Virus record (IMG/VR): IMGVR_UViG_3300042895_000198
Span: 1-64,000 of that record
DNA length: 64,000 nt
Strand: one strand, 5' to 3'
Origin: a virus
The notes below the pieces were generated by a model, which did not search any database, was not told where the DNA came from, and was given only the letters and a program-made list of their open reading frames with translations. Shown piece by piece: positions 8,695-16,670 of this stretch (positions are counted from its first letter, which is position 1; every line of letters begins with the position of its first letter). Position numbers and translations under genes: made by a program.

Positions 8695-10035
8695 ATGTAT
8701 TTGTCAGAAAGTCTACAAAAGAAATGGGAAGGCGTACTGGAGCACCCAGACCTCCCAGCTATTAAAGATCCATACCGTAAGGCCGTTACTGCTGTCGTGC
8801 TTGAGAACCAAGCCGTTGAAATGCAGAAATCTGCTGGTATGTTGTATGAAACAGCACCAACGAACTCTATGGGTTCTACAAACGGTGGTTTCCAAGGCGG
8901 TTCAGCTGCTGCAGGTCCTGTTGCCGGTTTCGATCCAATCCTTATCAGCTTGGTTCGCCGTTCATTGCCTAACCTGATTGCTTATGATATCTGCGGCGTT
9001 CAGCCAATGACTGGACCTACAGGTCTTATCTTCGCAATGCGTACTAAGTATGCAGGTCAATCCGGTACTGAAGCCTTCTTCAACGAAGCTAACACTGGTT
9101 TCTCTGGTTTGGGTACCTCTGGTAACCAAGCATTTGCAGAAGGCACATTGCCAACAGAAATCTTCACAGGTAATGCCGCTGCTGTTGGTGCTATGTCAAC
9201 AGCTCGTGCTGAAGCCTTGGGTGATGGCGCTGCTGCTAACGCATTCCAAGAAATGGCATTCTCTATTGAGAAAGTTACTGTTACTGCAAAGACTCGTGCT
9301 TTGAAGGCAGAATACTCAATGGAACTTGCACAAGACTTGAAAGCAGTCCACGGTTTGGACGCAGAAACAGAATTGGCAAACATCTTGTCTTCTGAAATTC
9401 TTGCTGAAATTAACCGTGAAGTGGTTCGTACAGTTTATGCATCTGCTAAAATCGGTGCACAAGTTGGTACAACTACTGCTGGTGTGTTCAACCTTGACAC
9501 AGACTCTAATGGTCGTTGGATGGTCGAAAAAGTTAAAGGTTTGGCATTCCAAATCGAGCGTGAAGCTAATACTATTGCCAAGACTACTCGTAGAGGCAAA
9601 GGTAACATCATGATTTGTTCATCTGATGTTGCTTCCGCTTTGGCAATGGCTGGTATCCTTGATTATCAATCTGCTCTCAGCTCACAAGTTAGCTTGACAG
9701 TTGATGACACAGGTAACACATTCGCTGGTACCATCTTCGGTCGTATCAAGGTCTATATTGACCCATACTTCCCAGCTAACTTCTCTAGCGAATTCGCTGT
9801 TGTTGGTTACAAAGGTACTAATGCCTATGACGCTGGTCTGTTCTACTGCCCATACGTACCGTTGCAAATGGTTCGTGCAGTTGATACGGGTACATTCCAA
9901 CCAAAAATTGGTTTCAAAACTCGTTACGGATTGGTTGCAAACCCATTCGCAGAAGGTACTAACCAAGGTTTGGGTGCATTGAACACTCAAGCTAACAACT
10001 ACTACCGTGCATTCCGCATCAGCAACTTGATGTAA
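8695..10035 (+). CDS. 23: Major capsid protein precursor (gp23)
   Basis: This is the hexamer-forming HK97-fold shell protein, 446 residues in precursor form (T4 gp23 is 521). The propeptide is probably removed after LYE at residue 52, giving a mature N-terminus TAPTNS; this site fits the gp21 (L/I)xE rule. Family blocks include PIIISLVRR-like PILISLVRRSLPNLIAYD, GPTGLIFAMR, LAQDLKAVHGLDAE and the C-terminal MVRAVDTGTFQPKIGFKTR region. A strong terminator follows, consistent with the highest-expressed gene. AAGGAG at 8680-8685 region serves as ribosome binding site. Confidence 0.95.
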   Translation: MYLSESLQKKWEGVLEHPDLPAIKDPYRKAVTAVVLENQAVEMQKSAGMLYETAPTNSMGSTNGGFQGGSAAAGPVAGFDPILISLVRRSLPNLIAYDICGVQPMTGPTGLIFAMRTKYAGQSGTEAFFNEANTGFSGLGTSGNQAFAEGTLPTEIFTGNAAAVGAMSTARAEALGDGAAANAFQEMAFSIEKVTVTAKTRALKAEYSMELAQDLKAVHGLDAETELANILSSEILAEINREVVRTVYASAKIGAQVGTTTAGVFNLDTDSNGRWMVEKVKGLAFQIEREANTIAKTTRRGKGNIMICSSDVASALAMAGILDYQSALSSQVSLTVDDTGNTFAGTIFGRIKVYIDPYFPANFSSEFAVVGYKGTNAYDAGLFYCPYVPLQMVRAVDTGTFQPKIGFKTRYGLVANPFAEGTNQGLGALNTQANNYYRAFRISNLM

Positions 10036-10062
10036 TCTAAACCTCCGTTAAGAGAGGTACTT

Positions 10063-10094
10063 AAAAGAGGGACAGAAATGTTCCTCTTTTTTTT
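10063..10094 (+). terminator. Rho-independent terminator after gp23
   Basis: A 12-bp stem (10063-10074 with 10079-10090, one G-U pair) with a GAAA tetraloop runs into a tract of eight T's. A late promoter for the next gene follows immediately. Confidence 0.9.
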
Positions 10095-10098
10095 GCTT

Positions 10099-10106
10099 TA
10101 TAAATA
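10099..10106 (+). promoter_or_regulatory. T4-type late promoter before the second tube-like gene
   Basis: An exact TATAAATA box ends only five bases before the ATG at 10112. Late transcripts start about 6-7 nt after the box, so the message would begin at the start codon and lack a ribosome binding site. Confidence 0.75.
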
Positions 10107-10111
10107 ACCAT

Positions 10112-10651
10112 ATGACAGCAATAACAAGAGCCCCAACTAATCCAAACTTTCTTCAACCGAATAAGTTTCAGTTGAACTTCTCACGCACACCTAATGTACA
10201 ATACTTTGTGCAATCACTAGGCGTACCTGGTATATCATTGTCTGAAATCCCTACGACCAATCCTTTCCTTGACATATTCTCACCGGGCGAAAAGGCCATT
10301 TATGATTTGTTAAGTGTTACCTTTTTGATTGATGAGGAAATGAAATCGTGGTTGGAGATACACGATTGGATCCGTGCAATGACCTTCCCTAAAGAGTTTG
10401 AAGAATACCAAAAGTTGCCTAGACTTAATAAGTATGCGAGTATGGCTAATCAAAAAATGCCACAATTCTCTGATGCAACTATTACCTTGTTGTCTTCAAG
10501 TAATAAACCTTATTACAGGTTTAAATTCCATGATGTTTTCCCAACATCTATTTCTACCTTTGTTATGGCGGCAACTGATGACCCATCCAACCCAATGACG
10601 GCCGATGCCACATTCAGGTATAGTTATTACGATATTGAAAAACTATACTAA
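10112..10651 (+). CDS. Tail-tube-like structural protein (gp19 paralogue)
   Basis: This 179-residue protein resembles gp19 in size and plan. NKFQLNFSRTPNVQYFVQSL is followed by VPGISLSEIPTTNP, which matches the tube motif where chain entry precedes a PG-S loop. The C-terminus ends in an aromatic strand (DATFRYSYYDIEKLY). Tube-like paralogues are known in several T4-type phages beside the main tube gene. It has its own late promoter directly after gp23. It may be a tail terminator, an initiator or a second tube protein; position alone does not decide. Confidence 0.65.
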   Translation: MTAITRAPTNPNFLQPNKFQLNFSRTPNVQYFVQSLGVPGISLSEIPTTNPFLDIFSPGEKAIYDLLSVTFLIDEEMKSWLEIHDWIRAMTFPKEFEEYQKLPRLNKYASMANQKMPQFSDATITLLSSSNKPYYRFKFHDVFPTSISTFVMAATDDPSNPMTADATFRYSYYDIEKLY

Positions 10652-10657
10652 AAACAC

Positions 10658-10686
10658 TTGACATTTAGTTACACTTAGTGTAACCT
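10658..10686 (+). promoter_or_regulatory. Sigma70-like promoter with palindrome before uvsY
   Basis: TTGACA at 10658-10663 is followed after 17 nt by TAACCT at 10681-10686. The spacer and -10 contain an odd-centred perfect inverted repeat, GTTACACT-T-AGTGTAAC (10668-10684). The -35 is perfect and the -10 weak, so an activator or repressor could act here. Confidence 0.55.
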
Positions 10687-10707
10687 TCCGATAAGAGGAA
10701 TTTTATT

Positions 10708-11145
10708 ATGAAACAGTTAGATGAGTTACTAGAAACATGGCGGCAAGATTGTGATATCGACCGCACAGAGCCTGCTAGGGCATTGTTAGATATCCCCAAA
10801 CTACACAGTAAGTATTTGAATATACTTTCAAGGCATCGTTTGCTTTCAAAAGAATCTGAGTTTAAGTATAACAAGATGAAGAAGTTGAAGTGGGAATACT
10901 ACACAGGTAAGTTAGACGATGACGACCTTGCTAAGTATGGATGGAAACCATTTCCATTTCTACTTAAATCCGACATCACTACATATATGGATAGTGATGA
11001 GGATATGAACAAACACTTGGCACACAAGGCGATGCATGATGAAATCGTTGACGTATGTACATCTATTCTCAAAGAGCTAAATAGTAGAACGTTCCAATTA
11101 AGGGACTTTATAGCATGGGAAAGATTCATACAAGGTGTCGGTTGA
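10708..11145 (+). CDS. uvsY: Recombination mediator UvsY
   Basis: UvsY loads the UvsX recombinase on gp32-coated single-stranded DNA. The protein has 145 residues (T4 UvsY is 137) and shows the family start LDELLETWRQDCDIDRTEP followed by DIPKLHSKYLNIL, then a Lys-rich DNA-binding stretch (KYNKMKKLKWEYYTGKL). The C-terminal helix is predicted to form the heptamer interface. The uvsW helicase gene overlaps the 3' end by eleven bases, as in the T4 order. A sigma70-like promoter lies at 10658. Confidence 0.88.
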   Translation: MKQLDELLETWRQDCDIDRTEPARALLDIPKLHSKYLNILSRHRLLSKESEFKYNKMKKLKWEYYTGKLDDDDLAKYGWKPFPFLLKSDITTYMDSDEDMNKHLAHKAMHDEIVDVCTSILKELNSRTFQLRDFIAWERFIQGVG

Positions 11146-12604
11146 TTTAATATTACATCATAAGGATGAGGCATTCATCCGTTTTGAGTGTGACAGAAAC
11201 ATAGCTCAAGAGTTATCAGACTATTTCACATTTCATGTTCCAGGTTACCAGTTTGTTCCTGCCTATAAGAATAGGCTTTGGGACGGGAAAATTAGGCTGG
11301 CAGACCTGAGAACATTTTTAATCTATCGTGGATTAATTCCTTACATTGAGAAGTTTTGTGAGGAACGAGAATACAAACTCGCATTAGACCCTATCATTAG
11401 TGTCACAGAAAACTTCTCCGCAATTGAGGCAGAACAATTTGCCAAGTCTTTGAATCTACCACATGAGGTTAGAGACTATCAATTGAAATCTTTTATTCAA
11501 GCAGTCCGTAATAAGAGGTTGTTATTATTATCACCAACTGCATCAGGTAAGTCTCTTATACTTTACCTTATCATTCGTTATTTGCAAATGGCGGATTACA
11601 AACGTGGCCTGTTAATCGTACCAACTACATCACTAGTTGAACAGATGTATTCTGATTTTGCATCTTATGGTTATGATTCAGACCAGTATTGCCACAGACA
11701 GTATGCAGGTAAAGACAAACACACAAATAAGTTTTTGACCATTACAACATGGCAATCAATATACAAAAACGAAAAAGATTACTTTGAACAATTTGATTTT
11801 GTTCTTGGTGATGAAGCACACCAGTTCAAAGCTAAATCTTTAACAACAATTTTATCTGGTTGTACCAACACAAAATATAGAATCGGTACAACTGGTACAC
11901 TAGATGGCACACAGACACACAGACTGGTACTAGAAGGTCTATTTGGTCCTGTTTACAAAGCAACTACAACTGCTGAGTTGATTGATAAAGGACAACTTGC
12001 CTCATTTAAAATTAAGTGTTTGATTTTAAAATATCCAGATGCAATTTGTAAAGAGGCTAGGTCTTGGGATTATAACCAAGAAATGGAATACATTGTAAAG
12101 AATAATGCACGTAATGAATTTATTAAGAACCTTGTTATGTCATTGAAAGGCAACTCTCTTGTTTTATTTCAGTTCGTAGAGAAACATGGTAAGAATTTAT
12201 ATGAGATTATCAAACAAGAAGCTGGTGATAGAAAAGTATTCTTTGTTCACGGTGGTACAGACGTAGATATTAGAGAATCAATAAGGGCGATTACAGAGAA
12301 AGAAATAGACGCAATCATTGTGGCTTCATATGGTACTTTCTCCACAGGCGTGAATATTCGCAACCTACATAATATTATATTCGCATCACCTTCAAAGTCG
12401 AGAGTTAGAAACTTACAATCGATTGGTCGTGGTCTTCGTTTAGGTGAAAATAAAGAACAAGCAGTTTTGTTCGATGTGGCTGATGACTTTAGAATAGGCA
12501 AATTTGCCAATTTTACATTGAAACATTTTGCCGAACGTGTTAAAATATATGATGAAGAAAAATTTAATTACAAATTTTACAATATAGAGTTAAAAAATGC
12601 CTAA
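11135..12604 (+). CDS. uvsW: ATP-dependent helicase UvsW
   Basis: UvsW is an SF2 helicase that unwinds branched DNA and R-loops and helps switch from origin- to recombination-dependent replication. The protein has 489 residues (T4 UvsW is 503). The N-terminal domain shows YQFVPAYKNRLWDGKIRL. Motif I is LLLSPTASGKSL, motif II GDEAHQF, motif III GTTGTL, and motifs V-VI lie in TGVNIRNLHNIIFASPS and QSIGRGLR. The start is GTG at 11135 inside uvsY, which suggests translational coupling. Confidence 0.93.
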   Translation: MSVDLILHHKDEAFIRFECDRNIAQELSDYFTFHVPGYQFVPAYKNRLWDGKIRLADLRTFLIYRGLIPYIEKFCEEREYKLALDPIISVTENFSAIEAEQFAKSLNLPHEVRDYQLKSFIQAVRNKRLLLLSPTASGKSLILYLIIRYLQMADYKRGLLIVPTTSLVEQMYSDFASYGYDSDQYCHRQYAGKDKHTNKFLTITTWQSIYKNEKDYFEQFDFVLGDEAHQFKAKSLTTILSGCTNTKYRIGTTGTLDGTQTHRLVLEGLFGPVYKATTTAELIDKGQLASFKIKCLILKYPDAICKEARSWDYNQEMEYIVKNNARNEFIKNLVMSLKGNSLVLFQFVEKHGKNLYEIIKQEAGDRKVFFVHGGTDVDIRESIRAITEKEIDAIIVASYGTFSTGVNIRNLHNIIFASPSKSRVRNLQSIGRGLRLGENKEQAVLFDVADDFRIGKFANFTLKHFAERVKIYDEEKFNYKFYNIELKNA

Positions 12605-13031
12605 CCTTTTAGAAACAAATATCAAAATCGTAAGATTACAAAGTGGTGAGGACATTATAGCTGATTGCATGGCAACAGAAGATGAAGAAATTATTTCACT
12701 AAAACAACCAATGCATATCATATTCAAAAGAATTGCATCTGGTAGAAGTGTTATGATGATGATGCCTTGGTTGCCTATTGAATTGATTAAAGAGAATGTG
12801 GCCAACGTATATGGTGCAGACATTCTAACCATGATAGACCCTAAAGATGATTTGATTGAGTATTATCATAACTCAGTTAATGATGAAGACATGACAAAAG
12901 CTACAAGTGCTTCTATTCGCCCACAACTATTTGACGAGTATGATGATGATGAAGAACCAACTGACGAAGAATTAGATGAAGAAGAACTCGAAGAATTGTT
13001 AGAAGAAAAGAAACAAAGTAAAATACATTAA
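12597..13031 (+). CDS. Small beta-domain protein with acidic tail
   Basis: The function is not known. Residues 1-95 form a mainly beta domain (KIVRLQSGEDIIADCMATED; ISLKQPMHIIF; MMMMPWLPIEL) similar in pattern to LSm-like or SH3-like folds. Residues 110-140 are an almost unbroken Asp/Glu stretch. Proteins with this domain commonly follow uvsW in aquatic T4-like phages. A shorter version without the acidic tail is encoded at 35340 directly before DNA polymerase. It overlaps the uvsW end by eight bases. The acidic tail suggests contact with a basic protein or DNA mimicry, which is only inference. Confidence 0.6.
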   Translation: MPNLLETNIKIVRLQSGEDIIADCMATEDEEIISLKQPMHIIFKRIASGRSVMMMMPWLPIELIKENVANVYGADILTMIDPKDDLIEYYHNSVNDEDMTKATSASIRPQLFDEYDDDEEPTDEELDEEELEELLEEKKQSKIH

Positions 13032-13048
13032 GTTATTGAGGACATATT

Positions 13049-14563
13049 ATGGCAAACGTGACATTCGTGGTACCAAGTAGTGCTAAAAAGGCCTATCAGG
13101 ATTTAGCAAACTACCACTCAGCAATTGAACCACCAACATGGGCGTGTTTACTTGCTCAATCAGTTAGAGCAAAAGGACATGAGCCTTGTATTCTGGACTT
13201 TGATGCAACACCAAAGACAGACGAAGATGCGGCAGAATCAATTGCCGATACAAAACCAAAGTTGGTAGTATTTGTTCTCTACGGACAAAATCCAAACTCA
13301 GGCACCACAATGATGATTGGTGCCACATCATTAGCAAAACAATTACGTATTAGTCATCCAAATCTAAAGATTGCTTTTGTTGGCTCACATGTGTCTGCAT
13401 TACCACATGAAGTAATTAAATATAACTTTGTTGACTTTGCTTTTATTAATGAAGGTGTTCATGCCCTCCACGCATTGTTACAAACAGATTTAGTTAATGA
13501 GTTGGATAAAGTTCCAGGTATTTGGTACAAACAACATTCATTACATAGACCATCAGCGCCTGCTAAAGTTGTTGAAACTAGAGACATGGACATTATGATG
13601 CCGGGTTATGCATGGGACTTATTACCTAAAAGAGAAAACCTATTAGACACATATCGTGCTCACTATTGGCATACAAACTTCTTAGATGAAGGAAGAACAC
13701 CATTTGCGGCAATTTACACATCATTAGGTTGCCAATTTGCATGTAACTTCTGTATGATTAACATTGTCAACAGAACTTCTTATGATATGGGAACAACATC
13801 GGCTGATTCTAAAGGTATGAGATTTTGGTCTCCAGAATTGGTATTAAAAGAATTCGAAGCCTTGTACAATTCAGGTGTTAGAACAATTCGTATTACAGAT
13901 GAAATGTTTTTTCTTAATAAGAAGTTCTATGTGCCGATTCTACAAGGCATTATTGACCGTGGTTTAAAATTTAATATGTGGGCATATGCTCGTGTTGATT
14001 CTATTCGTAAAGACCAACTTGCATTATTTAAAAAGGCTGGTGTAAATTGGTTAGCATTAGGCATCGAAGCAGGTAATCAAAACGTTAGACTTGAGATTGA
14101 TAAAGGTCGTTTTGAACAAGTTGATATCCGCCAAGTTGTGAGTGATATCAAAGATGCTGGCATCAATGTACTTGGTAACTATATGTTTGGTTTTCCAACA
14201 GACACATATGAAACAATGCAAGAGACATTAGACCTTGCGCTTGAGTTGAATTGTGAACATGCCAACTTCTATGCAGCTATGGCTTTGCCTGGTAGTCCAT
14301 TGTATATGCATGCTAAAAGTAATAACTGGGAATTGCCGCAATCATTTGAAGAATATGCCTTCTTATCATATGATTGTAAACCAATGCGTACTAACACATT
14401 GACAGGTGCGGAAGTATTGAAGTTTCGTGATGATGCATGGCACACATACTTCTCTAATGAAAACTTTATTAATTTGGTAGATGATAAATTTGGTGCTCAG
14501 TCTAAACAAAATGTAGAAAATATGGCCCAAATTCGTTTGAAAAGGAAAATTCTAGGTGACTAA
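13049..14563 (+). CDS. B12-binding-type radical SAM protein
   Basis: This 504-residue protein has an N-terminal cobalamin-binding-like Rossmann domain (residues 1-150, with KIAFVGSHVSALPHE) and a radical SAM core. The three iron-sulfur cysteines are C228, C232 and C235 in GCQFACNFC, the standard CX3CX2C. Later core blocks are TIRITDEMFF, WLALGIEAGNQNVR and the NYMFGFPTDTYE strand. B12 radical SAM enzymes methylate or rearrange unreactive carbons, often in sugar or secondary metabolism. It opens the accessory island; the next gene overlaps by eight bases. The substrate cannot be told from sequence. Confidence 0.85.
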   Translation: MANVTFVVPSSAKKAYQDLANYHSAIEPPTWACLLAQSVRAKGHEPCILDFDATPKTDEDAAESIADTKPKLVVFVLYGQNPNSGTTMMIGATSLAKQLRISHPNLKIAFVGSHVSALPHEVIKYNFVDFAFINEGVHALHALLQTDLVNELDKVPGIWYKQHSLHRPSAPAKVVETRDMDIMMPGYAWDLLPKRENLLDTYRAHYWHTNFLDEGRTPFAAIYTSLGCQFACNFCMINIVNRTSYDMGTTSADSKGMRFWSPELVLKEFEALYNSGVRTIRITDEMFFLNKKFYVPILQGIIDRGLKFNMWAYARVDSIRKDQLALFKKAGVNWLALGIEAGNQNVRLEIDKGRFEQVDIRQVVSDIKDAGINVLGNYMFGFPTDTYETMQETLDLALELNCEHANFYAAMALPGSPLYMHAKSNNWELPQSFEEYAFLSYDCKPMRTNTLTGAEVLKFRDDAWHTYFSNENFINLVDDKFGAQSKQNVENMAQIRLKRKILGD

Positions 14564-15155
14564 AGATGATTTAATTAATTTCGAGAACCGAATTGCCGAT
14601 AGATTCAACAATGGTGATATTAGAGCACCAGTTCATCTTTATTCTGGCAATGAGGAACAAATGATTGAGATAATGAAAGACGTTAGACCTGATGATTGGG
14701 TATTCTGTTCTTGGCGCTCACACTATCAATGCCTTCTAAAAGGTGTTCCAATGAATAAAGTGGAAGAAGAAATCGTAAAAGGCCACTCTATTACATTGTG
14801 TTTTACCGATTACAATATTTACTCCTCTGCTATTGTTGGTGGTGTTTTACCAATTGCGGTGGGTACTGCTATGTCACTTAAACGTGATAAGAAAGATGCA
14901 ATGGTATATTGTTTCTTAGGTGATATGACTTCTGAAACAGGTATTGCTCATGAGTCTATTAAGTATGCCTTGAACCATAATTTGCCAATTAAGTTTATCA
15001 TTGAAGATAATAGTAAGTCTGTATGTACCGACACAAGAGATGCTTGGGGTTTTAAAGAATTAACTTTCGAAAATGCTATTAATGATAAAATTGTTTATTA
15101 CAAATATGATAACAAGTACCCACATGCAGGTGCTGGAAAGAGAGTGCAGTTTTGA
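14556..15155 (+). CDS. Thiamine-diphosphate-dependent enzyme, E1-alpha-like subunit
   Basis: This 199-residue protein resembles the thiamine-diphosphate-binding domain of dehydrogenase E1 alpha or transketolase N-terminal halves. The cofactor motif starts with CFLGDMTSETG (GDG-like) and ends IEDNSKSV about 27 residues later, where the Asn binds magnesium and diphosphate. RSHYQCLLKGVPM and YNIYSSAIVGGVLPIAVGTA match the E1 alpha channel region. It is short compared with normal E1 alpha (about 320). The start is GTG at 14556 with AGGA upstream. The E1-beta-like partner follows with overlap, so the two probably form one active site. Confidence 0.8.
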   Translation: MTKDDLINFENRIADRFNNGDIRAPVHLYSGNEEQMIEIMKDVRPDDWVFCSWRSHYQCLLKGVPMNKVEEEIVKGHSITLCFTDYNIYSSAIVGGVLPIAVGTAMSLKRDKKDAMVYCFLGDMTSETGIAHESIKYALNHNLPIKFIIEDNSKSVCTDTRDAWGFKELTFENAINDKIVYYKYDNKYPHAGAGKRVQF

Positions 15156-15682
15156 AATACTTTGATGAATTAAAACGTAGCATGGAATGGCTTGCGACAC
15201 ATGAACGTGTGTTGTTTATGGGTCAGGCAGTAGCAGAACCAGGTACAGGCATGTCAAACACTTTGAAAGATATTGACCGCAGTAAGCTATTAGAGTTACC
15301 TGTTGCAGAAGATATGCAGATGGGTATGACTTTAGGTATGGCATTGAGTGGTCATATTCCAGTTAGCATCTATCCAAGATGGAACTTTCTATTATGTGCG
15401 ACCAATCAGTTGGTGAGTCACCTAGATAAAGTGTCAGCAATGTCTGATTATAAAGTAAAGACTATTATTCGTACAAGTATTGGTTCAGAAAGGCCATTAC
15501 ATCCACAGGCACAACACGTTGGTGATTTTACTGATGCATTTAAATTGATGTGTAAAACGGTAGATATTATTAAACTTGAAAATCCTAAGGATATATTCCC
15601 TGCTTATGAACTTGCGTTATTGAGAGATGATAACCGTTCTACAATTATTGTTGAGTACGGAGATTATTATAATGAAAAATGA
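15152..15682 (+). CDS. Thiamine-diphosphate-dependent enzyme, E1-beta-like subunit
   Basis: This 176-residue protein resembles the pyrimidine-binding domain of transketolase or E1 beta. The glutamate that activates thiamine is probably E53 in LPVAEDMQMGMTLGMALSG. The C-terminal transketolase domain is absent, unlike normal E1 beta, so the enzyme is minimal. The start is TTG at 15152, overlapping the stop of the alpha-like gene; TTG starts are rare and suggest coupled, tuned translation. Comparable separate alpha/beta pairs add two-carbon units to keto sugars in some antibiotic and O-antigen pathways. That role is inference here. Confidence 0.75.
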   Translation: MKYFDELKRSMEWLATHERVLFMGQAVAEPGTGMSNTLKDIDRSKLLELPVAEDMQMGMTLGMALSGHIPVSIYPRWNFLLCATNQLVSHLDKVSAMSDYKVKTIIRTSIGSERPLHPQAQHVGDFTDAFKLMCKTVDIIKLENPKDIFPAYELALLRDDNRSTIIVEYGDYYNEK

Positions 15683-16662
15683 TTATCACTAAAACACCAT
15701 ATCGTTTATCTCTATTTGGTGGCGGCACAGATTATCCTGCATGGTATAGTAAACATCCATGCAGGATTTTATCAGCTGCAATGGCAAACTATTGTTATAT
15801 TACTGTTAAAGAGTTACCGCCATTCTTTGAACATAAAACAAGAGTGGTTTACTCCAAAATTGAAAGCGTTAACACAGTAGATGAGATAGACCATCCTTCT
15901 GTTAGAGCATGTTTACAACACATGGGGATTACAGGAGACATTTCTATTGTGCATGATGGAGACTTACCTGCACGTTCTGGCATAGGCTCCAGTTCTTCAT
16001 TCACAGTTGGTCTATTGAATGCTCTACATGAATATAAGAATAAACCTTTTGGGTCTTTAAATTGCCTGGCAAAAGAAGCCATACACATTGAACAGAATGT
16101 TCTAGGTGAGAATGTAGGCATACAAGACCAAATCATGGCTGCATATGGCGGTATTCGTGTTATTAAAATGAATGAAAATGGTTGGTCAACAGAAGAATTA
16201 AAATTAGATTCTAATTACATTAAAAATCTAGAGTCTCATATCATGCTTGGGTTTTCTGGAGTAAGTAGATTTTCAGGAGAACATTCTTGTAAAGTTGTTA
16301 CCAAAATTAAAGAAGATAAAATTCATAGTCAACTGACAGATATGGCAGCACTTGCGGACAGCGCCATAAATAGTATTACCAGACATTGTAGTGTAGAAGA
16401 AATTGGAAAGTTACTACACGAAGGGTTTACTATCAAACAATCCATTGGTACAGAACCATGGATTGATGATATCTACCAACATTCTTTACAATGTGGCTCA
16501 TTAGGTGGCAAACTAATGGGTGCTGGCGGTGGTGGTTTTTTTATGTTTTTAGTACCACCTGAGAGACAAGGAGAATTTAAAAAACAAATGAGTTCTATTA
16601 AAGTGTGGGTGCCATTTAAATTTGATACAAATGGTAGCCAAATTATACATCAATCAAACTGA
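15679..16662 (+). CDS. GHMP-family sugar kinase (HddA-like)
   Basis: This 327-residue protein belongs to the GHMP kinase superfamily and looks most like heptose 7-phosphate kinases (HddA type). It begins MIITKTPYRLSLFGGGTDYP, the substrate-binding motif of that subfamily. The ATP loop is PARSGIGSSSSFTVG and the third motif is GGKLMGAGGGGFFMF. It would phosphorylate a sugar or sugar phosphate at C1, giving the substrate for a nucleotidyltransferase such as the one at 48198. It overlaps the thiamine enzyme gene by four bases. Confidence 0.85.
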   Translation: MIITKTPYRLSLFGGGTDYPAWYSKHPCRILSAAMANYCYITVKELPPFFEHKTRVVYSKIESVNTVDEIDHPSVRACLQHMGITGDISIVHDGDLPARSGIGSSSSFTVGLLNALHEYKNKPFGSLNCLAKEAIHIEQNVLGENVGIQDQIMAAYGGIRVIKMNENGWSTEELKLDSNYIKNLESHIMLGFSGVSRFSGEHSCKVVTKIKEDKIHSQLTDMAALADSAINSITRHCSVEEIGKLLHEGFTIKQSIGTEPWIDDIYQHSLQCGSLGGKLMGAGGGGFFMFLVPPERQGEFKKQMSSIKVWVPFKFDTNGSQIIHQSN

Positions 16663-16670
16663 GGTTTATT

